DNA from: Nageia nagi
Lineage: Eukaryota; Pinophyta
Length of the DNA: 64,000 nucleotides
Assembly (NCBI GenBank): GCA_050084985.1
Contig: JBITNC010000001.1
Coordinates: 151,528,001-151,592,000, forward strand
Direction of reading: 5' to 3'
Made by a program: the position numbers and the translations under genes. Shown piece after piece: positions 1 to 11,549 of the stretch (position 1 is its first letter; every line of letters starts with the position of its first letter). Below the pieces are notes generated by a model. It ran no database searches, had not been told where the DNA came from, and worked only from the letters and a program-made list of their open reading frames with translations.

Positions 1-900
1 TTTCAAAGATGTAGGAATAGACTAGTTTTTCATGTCAATAATCTTTTGTGGATCCACCTTAACTCCCTCTTTAGATATAATATGGCCTAAGAATTCAATT
101 TCCATCTTGCTAAAAGAACATTTTGATTTTTTTGCATATAGCTAGTGTTCCTTTAAAATTTGTAAGGTTTGGTTAACATGTGCCACATGTTCTTGCCATG
201 TCTTATTGTAGATCAAGATATCATCAAAGAAAACTAAAATGAACTTCTTGATGAATAAATGAAACACCTAATTCATTAAACTTTGAAATGTAGATGGAGC
301 ATTTTTGAGCCCAAAAGGCATGACCAAGAACTCATAATGGCCCTCATGCATGTGAAATGTAGTTTTTGGTATATCCTCCTCCTTGAGGTAGATTTGGTGA
401 TACCCAGATCATAGGTCCAACTTGGAAAAATATCTTGCCCCATGTAGTTCATCCAATAATTCATCAATGATCGGTATGGGAAATTTGTCCTTAATGGTAA
501 TTTTGTTGAGGGCCTTGAAATCCACACACATACACCATGAGCCATCTTTCTTATGAACCAATATAATTGGAGAAGAATATGGGCTTACGCTAGGTCAGAT
601 TACTCCTGCATCCAATAGTTCATGAACCAATTTTTCAATTTCATTTTTTTGTAAACAAGGATACCGATAAGGATGAATGTTTGGTGGTTGACTTCCCAGC
701 ACCAATTGGATAGCATGATCATGAGATCGCTGGGGTGGTAAGCTCGTTGGTTTCTCAAAGGCACATGCATGCTTACTCAATATGGATTGCAATTCCTTAG
801 GCTCTATGAATTTAGATTCAATGATTGTTAAAGAGTGGAGTTGTGCTAGCATTCCCTTCCCAATTTTTCATAGGATCTTTTCTATGTGATGGGAGCTCAT
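1..900 (-). pseudogene. Ty3/gypsy reverse transcriptase, partial, cut by window edge
   Basis: Read on the minus strand from about 900 down to 1, this is the pre-RT and RT domain of a gypsy polyprotein, which copies element RNA into DNA in virus-like particles. Visible landmarks in order are the linker ending HELLDAGVI (595-852), then [56 protein letters not shown] and the catalytic FFDDILIYN (near 200-235). The usual YVDD/FADD box is FFDD here, as is common in plant gypsy RT. After FFDDILIYN come FSKMEIEFLGHI and DPQKI at the window edge. RNase H and integrase would lie to the left, outside the window. The frame is broken between 545 and 595 and around 245. Assignment to gypsy is secure from motif content and from the gag-pro order upstream. 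Confidence 0.92.
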
Positions 901-1014
901 AATTTATGAAGGTCCAACCTGTAATCCCTTAAGAGTATGCTCTTGTTCAACTATCTTGAAGGTCATCCATAGCTCTACAAAATTCCATTGCATGATGCCC
1001 AAAGTTCTCAACCA

Positions 1015-1416
1015 TTACACTCCCAAAACTATATCACATCCCCCAAGTGGTATAACGTACATGTTGCTTTTCAAAGTATAGTGGCTCATTCTTAGTTTGA
1101 CATTTTGACATGTGCCTTTACATGCTATTTTTCTTCCATTACCAACCATAACCTCAAAATTATTTGTAGGGTGGATGTAATAGTCAGCAACCTTAGCTAC
1201 CCGTGGATCAATGAAATTATGAGTACTTCCTGAATCCAACAATATGATGAGAGTGTGCTTCTTAAAAAACCCTTTAACCTTCATAGTTTGAGGGGTAGTA
1301 ATTCTTGCTAATGCACTGTAAGAAATAACTGGGGCCTCCTCATTTAGAATTTTCTCTGCAACCTTTTCAAGTGCACTCTCATATTCCTCCTCACTATGAG
1401 CATCAACATTAAGCAA
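1015..1416 (-). pseudogene. gypsy retropepsin-type aspartic protease
   Basis: This 133-residue stretch holds an aspartic protease domain of the plant gypsy type, which cuts the gag-pol polyprotein. The active-site motif LLDSGSTHNFID is intact and is followed by VGNGRKIACKGTC and the flap/second-half block YVIPLGGCDIVLGV. The usual next residues (DWL, then MLG) are replaced by a stop. The domain lies between the gag zinc knuckle at about 1430-1465 and the RT linker at 595-852, the normal gag-pro-RT order. Confidence 0.9.
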
Positions 1417-1419
1417 ATA

Positions 1420-2381
1420 TAACTTTTATTGAGTACAATAATGACCACAAATAAATTTCTCATCACAATTATAGCACAAACCTTTCTTTCAATGCTCTTC
1501 CATTTCCTCCCACATCAACTTCTTATTTTGCATTATGCAATTCGATGGTGGGGCACTTGTGTTATTAGAGGAATGGGAATTATTATGTGTTTTTGTGAAT
1601 GGGGTCTTACATTTCATCGATGAGCACTGACTTTATCTTCAATGACCTTTGCTAAGGTAATAGCATCCATCATAATTTTGAGATTAAACATTTTTACCTC
1701 TAGTTTAATTTCTTTCTTTAATCCACTGATAAAATAACTTATGAAAAATGCATCATCCAAACCCTTTGTGATATTTACTAGTTTCTCAAATTGATTTTGG
1801 TATTCTTTGACTATTGTGGTTTGATGTAACTTGGTCAATGCCCCTGTGAAATCTTCATAGTCACTAGGACCAAAATGGATCAATAATTGTTGAATAAATT
1901 CATCCCATGATGGAGTAAGATGAGTTTTTGTGTACCACTAGTGCTATTGGAGAGCCTCATAGTCCAAATGAAAAATTTCCATGTGCACCTTCAAATCTTT
2001 TAGAATTTGATTCAATGTAAAATACTATTCGAACTTATAAATCCAACCAGTGGGATCATCTCCATCAAATCAAGGAAAATCCAATTTGGTTATGCATGGA
2101 AGAATTAAACCACCTTATTGGCCCTAAAAATTATGATGATACCCTTATGGATTTCTTGACTACTCTAATTGCTGTGAACTAGATGCATTGTTGGCATGAT
2201 TGATACTTATTTGGACACTATCACACTTACTATCAATGGTTTGCATTTGGGTTTGTAGTTATCAAATTTCATCCTTGAATGTGCCAGTAAGTGTATCTAC
2301 CCTTTGTTGGATCATAGTTTGAAATGTCATCATGGTAGGATCAGCTTGTGCTGCTATTTGGGATCTTTTCTCAGGTGCCAT
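1420..2381 (-). pseudogene. gypsy gag (capsid and zinc knuckle), degenerate
   Basis: The likely start is the ATG whose complement is at 2379-2381, opening MAPEKRSQIAAQ. The retrotransposon gag core is clear at 1614-1883 (HFGPSDYEDFTGALTKL, QNQFEKLVN, FISYFISGLKKEIKLEV). A zinc knuckle CYNCDEKFICGHYC follows at about 1425-1470; it resembles the plant gypsy form CFNCDEKWSPGHRC. Several stops and at least one frameshift interrupt the frame (for example near 1935 and 2035), so it cannot make a full capsid protein. It is directly followed by the protease. Confidence 0.85.
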
Positions 2382-3159
2382 TTTTGGAAATTGCTATTTC
2401 TAAAGCTGCTATTTTTAAAAATTGCTATTTTTAGAAATTGCTATTTTTAGAAAGTGCTCAAAAAAGTGTATGGGTGTAATATACCTAAACAATCAGCTCA
2501 AAAACATGATCACAATGGGCTAGGTCTCCTGTTGATGATTTTCAAACTCTTGGACTCTTTTTTTACATCTATGGGCCTATCTACTTTTGTTAACAAATGC
2601 TGAAATGGCATAAATTTTTAGTTATTTAGCTCTGAAGGTTTTGCTACCTTTGAACTACTATTTTTGGTAGCTCTAAAAAATTGCATGTCATACATTTTGC
2701 CTCCCCAACCAAGGTTTTTTTTATGTGAAGGAATGATTCTAGGGTAAGGATTATCTACTTTATAGGCTTGTCTAAACATAACTCCTATCCAACTTTCGTA
2801 AGGAAAGATGCTGCAAAGATGGCTTCTGTGGCAAGTAACTTTCCAACAGCACTTGCTCATGCATTACAATTTATAGATAGTCGACATAGCTTCCTACCTA
2901 GTTTCCATTTATAGCCTAGATAGTCTCTGATATACCTTTCAATATATGAAGTTCGATTCTGTGTAGGGTTCTATCTAAGGCCTAGGTATTGGTGCAAAAT
3001 TTTTTGCACCTCACTTCACACACAGTTTTATGGAAAAGTGTGCTTAGCCAAAAACAACATATCCTCTTGGATATTTTAAAACCCTTGGTATAGGGTTTCT
3101 AGCTTAGACCTCTCTGGAAAAAAAAAAAAAATTCCTATAGTAGAATGGCCCTAGAAAGA
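2382..3159 (-). other. untranslated leader of the gypsy element
   Basis: This ~780 bp lies between the primer-binding site and gag. It holds a short internal repeat of the form ATTTTTA-GAAATTGCT at 2385-2455 and a run of A at 3119-3131. The 80-codon minus-strand frame at 2618-2860 matches nothing I recognise and is probably chance. Confidence 0.6.
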
Positions 3160-3171
3160 GTTCTGATACCA
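3160..3171 (-). other. tRNA-Met primer-binding site of the gypsy element
   Basis: On the minus strand the sequence is TGGTATCAGAAC, two bases after the LTR end. It is complementary to the 3' end of initiator tRNA-Met, the usual primer of plant LTR elements. Confidence 0.85.
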
Positions 3172-3173
3172 AA

Positions 3174-3581
3174 TGTTACAATGCTACAAATATGAAAGGG
3201 AAATATTGCAAAAATGTAAATGAATATTGATTTAAATAAGAAAATGGCAACTAATCTAATGGAAATAACAAAGCATGCGCTGATAAGTAGAACATGAAAT
3301 AACAACAAGTAGATAAGGATAGGATTTTACTGAATAGTAACAAAATCACAGGCCACTTCGAGGGGGCTACCTTATTACAAATCCAAAAGTGAAAAATAAT
3401 GTTCAAGATGTCTTTCTCCACACACTTCTACCTATTTATAATATATTAACCCTAACCCTAATAGTCATGCAAAATCGGGCCCTACCCTTACAATCATAAT
3501 ATTATGGTTTACAATATAGGTTGATAATTTAATTAAAATACTAATACTAACACGAAAATGTTAAGATGTGGGATCCTAACA
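3174..3581 (-). repeat. 5' LTR of the gypsy element (408 bp)
   Basis: On the minus strand the repeat starts TGTTAGGATCCC and ends GCATTGTAACA, with the TG...CA ends of an LTR, directly before the PBS. A TATAAATA box lies at 3433-3440 on the minus strand. The partner LTR is outside the window. The five bases beyond the outer end (3582-3586, TGACA) would be one half of the target duplication. Confidence 0.85.
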
Positions 3582-4289
3582 TGACACCTACTTCCATCAA
3601 AATTGCTTCCATAAATGATCTATGAAGCAACAATCTGATCAAATCTTCCTTGAATGCATAAACATGATCACCCATCCCTTTTTGATAGATTTCACTTATT
3701 TTTTCCTAATTCTTTGAGTGGATTATGATCTGTTAGATTTCTTGGATTTTCCAACACTCTACCTTTTATATCTATAAATGGGACTTAGTTTTCCTTTGTA
3801 AAAAAGAGATATATAACATTGTAACATTATACTTCCATTTTCAACACTCATAATAAAAAAAATTTCATTTACTATACAACTCTTTCTTTTCATTCTCTTC
3901 AAGTGATTGATCGACTATGTGTAACTCAACATCATTATAGAAATGTATTAAATCTACTTTGAGCTATTTCTTATTATTTAGTCCATATTTTAGCTTTTGT
4001 ATATTAGTTAGATTCTTATTTTGTGCTTTTAATAGTGATATATTCTAATTTGTAATCTTGTTGCCCTATTTTGGATCTCAAACAAGAGTGAACGCTTAAT
4101 TCTCCAACTTAGCTCTTTAGTTTCATAATTTTCTTTGTTGGAATAATGTCTAAACCAAATTTCCCTTCTTTCACTTATTTGAATTTATTTTTAGGCCCCT
4201 TAGAGCATTGTTGAATCTCCATCTTCAAGATAAATCATATTTATGGCTTGTTGGGAGCTTGCCTTACTTGTCGAATATATTTTTGTTCT
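3582..4289. other. AT-rich sequence, possible old LTR remnant
   Basis: No gene is seen. The stretch 3745-3960 has a TATA-like block (TATATCTATAAATG near 3770) followed by repeated A runs and pyrimidine-rich sequence, which could be the remains of an unrelated LTR. No partner copy is visible. Confidence 0.3.
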
Positions 4290-5045
4290 TTATCATATCA
4301 TTTCATGTCATATCATGTCTTATCATGTTGTACAAAGATTGATCACACCTTGTTCATAATTTTGTTTATGTCATCACTCTTACCATGTGATATACAATTC
4401 TTTTCTCACCTTATCAAGTTGCTCACGAGCTTTTGCTAACATCATCCCTATTGCCATGTGAAACTTAACTAATTTCTTATTATGTAGTACCTTTAAATAA
4501 TTTTTAACTATTATTTATTCCTTCCTACATCATGTTGACATCACTATTGATGTCATCACTCTCATCGCCTAGCACTAGTATTAAGTTCCTTATTTCCTTA
4601 TCGAACTTTCTTCAAGCTTGTGTTGATGTCATCTATCTTATCACTTGGTACTTAGTGTATTTCATATTATGTTGTGCTCCAACAATCTTATTGTTGATAT
4701 CACCTCTCCAAAAGTGTCGTAGTGCCACTTTTCTTCCTAGTTGTAGTGTAGGAAAGTACTTATTGATATCTTTACTTAGAAATAGCAGCATTATACCTTT
4801 TTCCCTATGTTGCACTATGCTAACATTTTTGTTAATGTTATCCATGTAAACATGTGATACATCTCTAGTTTCTTTCCAACGTTGCATCATGGCAATTTAC
4901 TTGTTGATGTTATCAACTCTAAAGTATGGTATTTCACCTTTTACCTTTTTTGCATCATGATAAAGAACCTATTGACATCATTAGCCTCAAAGTATGATAC
5001 TTTGAATTTTGCACTATTCATGATCACAATAACTTCATTCTTTCA
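4290..5045. repeat. degenerate ~70 bp tandem repeat with TGAYRTCA core
   Basis: A recurring box related to TTGATGTCATC appears at 4547, 4623, 4694, 4763, 4832, 4904 and 4972, a spacing of 68-76 bp. Weaker members are seen near 4365 and 4436. Between boxes the units share patches such as 'ttgcaTCATG' and 'gtTTCATATTATG' but are strongly diverged. Long weak reading frames on both strands here (4532-4849 plus, 4633-4890 minus) are by-products of the repeat. Similar units recur at 16.97-17.28 kb next to a gypsy gag, so this may be the U3 or leader of a related, otherwise lost element. Confidence 0.7.
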
Positions 5046-5420
5046 TACAATAATTTTGTATGATTATGGCTTGCTCCTAGTTTGATTGTGACTACTTTAT
5101 ATTTGACCACGATACTTCTTTTGTTGACTATGTATCTCAAATTCTTCAAATAGTTACATGGATGGTATTATATCATTATACTTATCACATGTATAGATTC
5201 ATGTGCAAGCTTGATTGGTAATTATTAGACTAGAGGCAAAAATGAGATTAACTATGGTTCATCTTGATTTTATTACAAATGATCGACTAACATTTCAATC
5301 ACAATATGTTAATACTATTTAGTTTGATGATTTTAATTGAGAAAGTAGTAATTTTTATCACAACAACTAATTTTTGATAAAATTAGTAGTTTTTTAAAGT
5401 CAAAATCATATGCATAAATA

Positions 5421-5924
5421 TGTTGGAATGTATAATGCGTTATTGTAAAGGTTTGCATTAATCCTTTTTATAAATTCACTAATACTTAAGGGTATCATTA
5501 GATACCTTAAGTATTTAAGTGAATATGATAATATAACTTGTCCTACACTCCATTTCATGAGCATGCCCCTTGGGTAAAAGGGAGTTGCATGTCATGCCTT
5601 TGTACATTGGGTAAAAGGGTGATTCAAAGAGGGATTTTGGCCTATAAATAGAAGGCTCCCTCTTTGTGATTACACATCAAATTTGTGGAGTAAAGTTATG
5701 CTATAGGATAGTGTTTAAGAGATGAGTTTAGGAGATTTGTAAGAGATTCATATTTGTGAATGAAGTGAGATCTAGTTAGTGGATGTACTCTTAGTTGGAG
5801 GAACCACTTTACATCTTGAGTTATCTTTGTGAGATTGTCTTATTTGAGTCATTTATATGTGAGATTGAGCTTTCATGAGATCTTGGTAGTATAGGGTTAT
5901 TTATGTAATATTTCAATCCTCACA
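5421..5924 (+). repeat. solo LTR of copia family A (504 bp)
   Basis: It starts TGTTGGAATGTATAATG and ends CCTCACA. It matches both LTRs of element A (21608-22089 and 29818-30321) along its length and equals the 3' LTR in size. Target-site duplication AAATA is perfect at 5416-5420 and 5925-5929. There is no internal element sequence, so it arose by LTR-LTR recombination. It has an intact TATAAATA at 5643-5650 and the conserved hairpin at 5481-5515. Confidence 0.93.
5481..5515. promoter_or_regulatory. conserved LTR hairpin (also 21669-21703, 29879-29913, 32417-32451)
   Basis: AATACTTAAGGGTATC, a 4 nt loop ATTA, then GATACCTTAAGTATT: a ~15 bp stem. In element B both arms change together (CTTAAAG with CTTTAAAG), keeping the pairing. 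Role unknown; it lies in U3 about 130 bp upstream of the TATA box. Confidence 0.75.
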
Positions 5925-7289
5925 AAATACTACTCTAAGATTTATCATTGTAATTATATTCATGTCACACTTGCAAAATCTAGTTCTATTATTACTTAGC
6001 AATATTTGTTAATATAAACCAATATTCATTTTATATTTACATAGAAGAATTCATGTTATATCTTTTTTAGGATTAATCATTATTAGCTTGCAGTAATTAC
6101 TAGAATACTTCTTGATAATTTCATATGAATTACCAAAGAATATGGATTATTTATAACATGGTAAGGTACATCATATTCTATTTGGTAACAATAGAATATG
6201 CAAAATAATTAGTTAGTTATCAATAATGTGATCATGTTAGTTATCAAAAATCCATATTTTTTTATGTAACAAAATAATATCATATTCTATTACTTGATGT
6301 TATGATGTGATCACCTGGTAAGGAAGAAAATTCCTTTTAACTAAATAATATCGTATTCTACTTGTCTTAAATGTTTAACAATTATCTTGTATTGTTATCT
6401 TATCAAAACATTTAGCATAACAAATCATTTTTTCCATCATCTAAGGCCAAATGATTTTTTTTTTTTAACTCTTAAGTAGGTATATAGGAGGTTTGTATTC
6501 TTTGGAAGAATTTTATTTCTGTAGGATCTTAGGACAAAGTCCAAGAAAGCTTTCTATATAGTGCATATTATACTTGAAGTCTTTGGAAGGTATTTAGTTT
6601 GAATTTTGCAAGTACAAGTCAAAGGAGGAGTCAATTACATTAAGGAATATTGATTATTAATAACTAAAATATTTTCAACTTCTACCTTATAACATGATCA
6701 CATCATATCCAATGAGGTAAATCACATTATTTGTATGAAGTTCATATTATGGTACATTTCAATGTGGGTTGAAGCAAAAGTTCCTTTCTAGTACTATTAT
6801 AAGTTTTTCATCTTGAAAATTAATTAAATTTCTTCATCATCTTCTTCATCTTTACACTTTTGGTATTATCTTACATATCATCTATTCTTAACATGGTAAG
6901 GTACTGAAAGATATATTTTATTTGGTTGCATGGGATGAAATCTTCACCATCATGTGTTGAATTCTTACTCCATTTTAGAGGATTTTGAATGCAAAAGATC
7001 TCTAAGTTTATAGTGGCTTATATTTTAGTGTAGGGTAGAACATAAATTCTAAACTAATACTAGAATAATTGTTATAATATAAAATATAGCTCACCTCACA
7101 AACATTATCATAAACATGATCACACAAGAGAATAAGAGTCTATTGTATAATGGTGATGGTGTTGATTTTTGTTCTTGTTTATCCATGATTACACTATTAA
7201 TCTAATTTAATCGTTTCTCAGATATTTGATCCATACCAACTTAAGGAGGGGTGAAGTGGTTTATTCCAAATTATTGAAAACCTCAAATA
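5925..7289. other. AT-rich intergenic sequence without recognised genes
   Basis: No coding match is seen on either strand. The part 6130-6720 repeats short themes ('catattctatt', 'ggtaaggtac', 'atgtgatca') in direct and inverted order, suggesting a decayed element, but I cannot define ends. Around 7095-7130 there is a weak echo of the start of the element C LTR (AACATGATCACACAAGAGAA). Confidence 0.4.
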
Positions 7290-8130
7290 AGATGAATTCA
7301 AGGAACCGTAACTCCAAAAAATCCTAACATGAAAGAATAAAAAATATTCTATGCAGTCCTTTGACTTGATAATTTATTACTCGTACAATTAAATGCTTCA
7401 TTTGAAATTGAGCATTAAGAACCCTTTTCATCCAAACCAAGAGAGGTACCCTCTACCATACCTACAATTATAACATAAACTTGATATTATTCCAAATTTT
7501 GCAAACTCATTTCAAGATACTTATAGAATTTTGGAAAATACTTGAAAAATTCAAGACTAATGGCATAAGCAAGAGTACCTGTGGCTAACTTAATTATCTA
7601 ATAATTTACTAAACATGTGTTATCATTAGATTTTGAAGTACAAACCTATGCAAGAACTCAAAAACCCTACTTATAGTCCCAACAACTAACCCTAAGCAAT
7701 GCTAATCAAGATTTGAAATATTTTCTTCTATATGTGGCATGGCAAGAGGAACTATATCATATCTGATAATACTAGTAACTAACCCTAAGCAATTTCCTTC
7801 TACCATTAAAAAAATTCCAAGCTCCTTCATCTTGGTCCTAATTTTCTTCCTATTTTTTAAAATTCTCTAATAGCAATGGCACAAGCATATGTAATGCTTG
7901 ATATATAAAATGAAAATGGAAAATCTCAAAATTTGCTATAAATTCCTTACCATAATCTTCTTTAATTGATATCTTTTCATCACAAATTGAGCTCCAAAAT
8001 TTAATAACCTACAAATCGATAGTCTCTACATCACTTCTAACAACCTTTGTTAGTTTTTCACAGTATATTGAAGAAATTGAAATAAAGCATTCAAATGTAG
8101 CTTGCCTTATGTGGTTAAATGGGGACAATG
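7290..8130 (-). pseudogene. importin subunit beta (karyopherin beta-1) pseudogene fragment
   Basis: The parent protein carries importin-alpha/cargo through the nuclear pore using HEAT repeats. Reading the minus strand from 8130 down, I recognise in order IRQATFECF, SISSIYCEKLTK, VIKFWSSICDEKI, ALHMLVPLLLENF, DQDEGAWNF, DIVPLAMPHIEENIS, RVFEFLH and then KFYKYLEMSLQNLE and VITVGMV. These correspond to successive HEAT repeats of plant importin-beta in the right order, with segments missing (the stretch after YEKL, and most of the part between the FEFLH and YKYLE blocks). At least five stops or frame changes are present. No introns are apparent, so a processed copy is possible. It ends about 80 bp before the duplicated dioxygenase segment begins and is not repeated with it. 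Confidence 0.87.
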
Positions 8131-8207
8131 TTATTTTATAAAAAAATATACATAATATAGTTCCATTATGGCTATAATACGAAAATAATCATTCATAGTA
8201 CTAACTT

Positions 8208-10874
8208 CTATTCAAATAATTAAAATGGATATGGAGGTCATCTACTTGAAGGCTCTCATTAATCATTGGGAAAATCTTCATGCAAAGTTAATAGGATGCC
8301 TCTAAAGGCAACTTGATCTCTTAACCACTACAAGTATAAGCATCAATGTAGTTCAAACATGCCATAATAGTTACACTCATTATCCAACCACCCCTCTCCA
8401 TAGCATATAATAGATCTATGGTCCATATGAAAAATGTCTCACACCTATCTCAAACTATTTCTTTGGCTAAGATTAACATCATCTAAATTGTACTATCTAA
8501 GACTCTAAATCTAATGACTAGAGATGAAACTACATTTTTTATACTCCTCTTACAACTTCCACAATAATTATTTAAAAAAGTGAATTTAATACCTAGATAT
8601 TGATGGAGGAATGAGCTTACTATTGCATTAATGATGAAAGTGAGAGCATGACCTTGTCACTAACATCTTTATGTTTTATCAATAACATCTTTGTTGTCAC
8701 TTTGTTCAACATGATGTGAAGACTTGATTATAATCTATCAATAACATCTTTATGATCAATTTATAATCTAACAATCAACGATTGAAAAAAGTTGGATTAT
8801 AAATAAAAGGGGAAGGTTATCTTCCATCCAAATTTAGAACATACCTTGAACGTTTATGATCTTTAAGTTACGTATAAAATCGATTGAAAATTGATGGAAG
8901 AGGTTGGAATTGGTGATGGGTTTTTGAATATATGACCCATAACCACGTCATAAATAAAAAGGCATTAACAAAAAGAGCATTATACACGAACCTCGTAGAC
9001 AAATGTCATCTGTTCATTCTTCCTTTGTAATTTCGAGCCACCCTTATCTGATACTTATCGTTTGAGGGACATCCACCCATCACCATTCAACGTTTTATAC
9101 CATTCCTCAGAGGAAAGAGTGGCGTATAAGCAATGGGTTCTCATTTTTTTATCGGATATTGTAGTGTTTATCTGTAGAGTAGATCTGCCAAATCTGTATT
9201 AGGTTTATACAGCTGCCAAAAAAAAATTATGGGTTCCGAGTTTGATGCGAAACCCATTCAAAGTGTAAAGAGTTTAGTCGAGAAGGGCTTGACAGAAATT
9301 CCAGATGTTTACATTCATCCAGAGAATGAGCGCCCAACTGCTACTCCAATTTACTCAGAAAGCATTCCAGTCATAGATCTGCAGGGTCTCCATGGACCCA
9401 ACAGACCCCATGTCGTGAATGCCATCAGCAAAACTTGCCAGGATTGGGGCTTCTTCCAAGTTATAATCCTACTTCTCTTTTTATTCAATTTGTTACAAGT
9501 TTAAGGGAAATAATTCTTAATTTCGAATTTTTTATCTGGTCATCAATCATGGTATAAGGGAGAGGGTGATAGAGAAAATGGTGGAAGCTCATTACCGGTT
9601 TTTTGAGCTGCCAGAAGTGGAAAAGGCCAACTTCATCACAGACGACCATCGGAAGCCTGCTATGTATGGCATCAGCTTCACTTCAAAGACTGAAAAGGTT
9701 CTCAACTGGAGTGATTTCCTCACACTTATAGTTCCAAGAACAATTGATCCCCACACTGTTGAATGTTGACCTCAAGTTATAAGGCAAGTAATATCTGATT
9801 CATTAAAGAAAATAAATTGAACCATAGTTTGTGATAATTTGTAATTTTGTACTATGGAAGAGATGCAGTTTTGGAGTACACGACTGAAGTGAAAAACTTG
9901 CAATAAGCATTCTCTCGGCTTTGTCAGAGAGCCTGGGAATTCCGGGTACTCTACAGAACATGCTTAGCTTTGGGCGATTAGCGTTGAATTACTATCCTCC
10001 ATGTCGAAACCCAGATATGGCATTTGGTTTATGCGGGCATTCCGACACTAGCTTATAAACAATTCTTTTACAAGACGATGTTGGGGGCGCTTCAGGTTTC
10101 ACACCAGGGGATGGGTTGCAGTGCAACCCATTCCTAATGCATTTGTGATTAATATAGCAGATATGTTACAGGAACTTCGCCATGTTTACTATAATTTTTA
10201 GATGAATTTTTGCTCTATGCCCACAAAGTGTTTCTCTCAAATTTTTTGCAGGTGTTAAGCAATGGAAGATTTCAGAGTGTAGAGCACCGTTCTGTTCCAA
10301 ATGGTAGTCGTGTTCGAATATCGATTCCATTCTTTTGTTCTCCTGAGAATTCGACAATTATCAGGCCTATCCCCGAGATCATCAATGAGCATAATCCAGC
10401 AAAGTAAGATCGTTTACCTATGGGGATTATATGACCAATTTTTATAAAAAGCCCCTAGCAGGTAAGGCTGATAACTTGGCATTTGCAAGCTTAAGCTATG
10501 TTGATTGAAGCAGAAGCCAGAAATATTATCCTGTTTTCACCATGTATGTAATGAAGTCTAAGCTTCGAAGTATGACAGTCATGGTTCTGTCCATTAAAAT
10601 CTGCTAGACGGAGCAGAGCTGTGATAGATTTGAAAGAAAATTATAATAATTTTGGAAGATACTTCAACAGTCATAGGTTTACAAAATGTCATAGTTGTTT
10701 CTTGATATTGATCTTCTTTCTTTGTTCTACTGACTGATCATCAAACTCTTTGATACCCTATGGCCTACTCTTAATCGGTGCTCAGTGAAGCCCATGACAT
10801 GCTCTACTTTGCACCTTTTGAGTATAGAAAAATCTTAAAAATACCTACTTTTGGCCAGGAATGAAACAAGCCAT
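8208..10874 (+). repeat. segmental duplication, copy 1 (carries dioxygenase pseudogene 1)
   Basis: This segment matches 14328-16672 in the same orientation, from ~1 kb upstream of the gene (CTATTCAAA...) to ~470 bp downstream (GGCCAGGAATGAAACAAG). The two starts are 6.1 kb apart. Copy 2 has ~170 bp extra at ~14640-14810, and copy 1 has extra sequence at ~8740-9000. Confidence 0.9.
9229..10407 (+). pseudogene. 2-oxoglutarate/Fe(II)-dependent dioxygenase, pseudogene copy 1
   Basis: This is a DOXC-class plant dioxygenase. Such enzymes hydroxylate or desaturate small molecules in the cytosol, often flavonoids or hormones; the substrate is not predictable here. The start ATG (MGSEFDAKPIQSV) gives a normal N-terminus with IPVIDLQGL and CQDWGFFQ. 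Exons: 9229-9459, 9539-9783, 9861-10171 and 10252-10407. Domain landmarks are VINHGI, NYYPPC, GHSDTS (Fe-binding HxD), VEHR (second Fe His) and RISIPF (RxS for 2-oxoglutarate). Lesions: intron 1 acceptor reads TG rather than AG (9537-9538); TGA replaces the Trp codon at 9767-9769; a frame change in VKNLQ; TAA in the codon after DTSL; indels around DDVGG; intron 3 donor reads GA (10172-10173). Intron 2 has a GC donor (AG|GCAAGT), shared with copy 2. The family assignment is firm. Confidence 0.93.
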
Positions 10875-11549
10875 CTAAGTGTCTTGAATATCAAAAGGTA
10901 AATGTTGAAAACCAATATCAAGACACTGTATCCTAATGGCATACTCAGTCAAAAATGCAAGTGGTGTAGATCAATTTTATCACAGGTTTGCCAAAAATAA
11001 GATTTTACCATGATGCCATTATGGTCAACTTCAATTGGAATCTTTAATAAATCTAGGTGATGCCTACTAAAATTTATCTATTTAGCCTTAAAATAAGAAA
11101 AGTTAAAAAATTTAATAAATTTAATTTATCTTTATGTCAAGATAAGTTAATGTAAAAATAAGTTAAAAATATGCAAAGATAAGTTGAAAGAGATTGAATA
11201 GGTTGAATCTTCTAAACCTAGTTTAGAACTCAAACTATATACCATACAAGGATTAAGAGAGAGGAAGTTGAGCGATTTGTCTGTAGTATCCTTGATTATG
11301 TTCAAATATATTATATAATTACTTCATTATTGTATTTAAGTTGAGAAATGATTTTAGATTACGCATAAGTATTAGTTTTAATAGAGGATGAATATATGCA
11401 TGATATAGAAGATTTGATTATTGATGTTATTAATAGGCAATTAAGTGAGAAAGAAATCAATAAATCTTCTAGTAAGTTTCTTTTTCACTTCAATAATTTT
11501 CAAGAAATAATTAATCAATGTTAAAGAATTCATGATATTATACAAGAAA
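10875..11549. other. AT-rich spacer
   Basis: No gene is seen. It holds several short repeats of ATAAGTTAAAAA type at 11085-11175. Confidence 0.4.
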
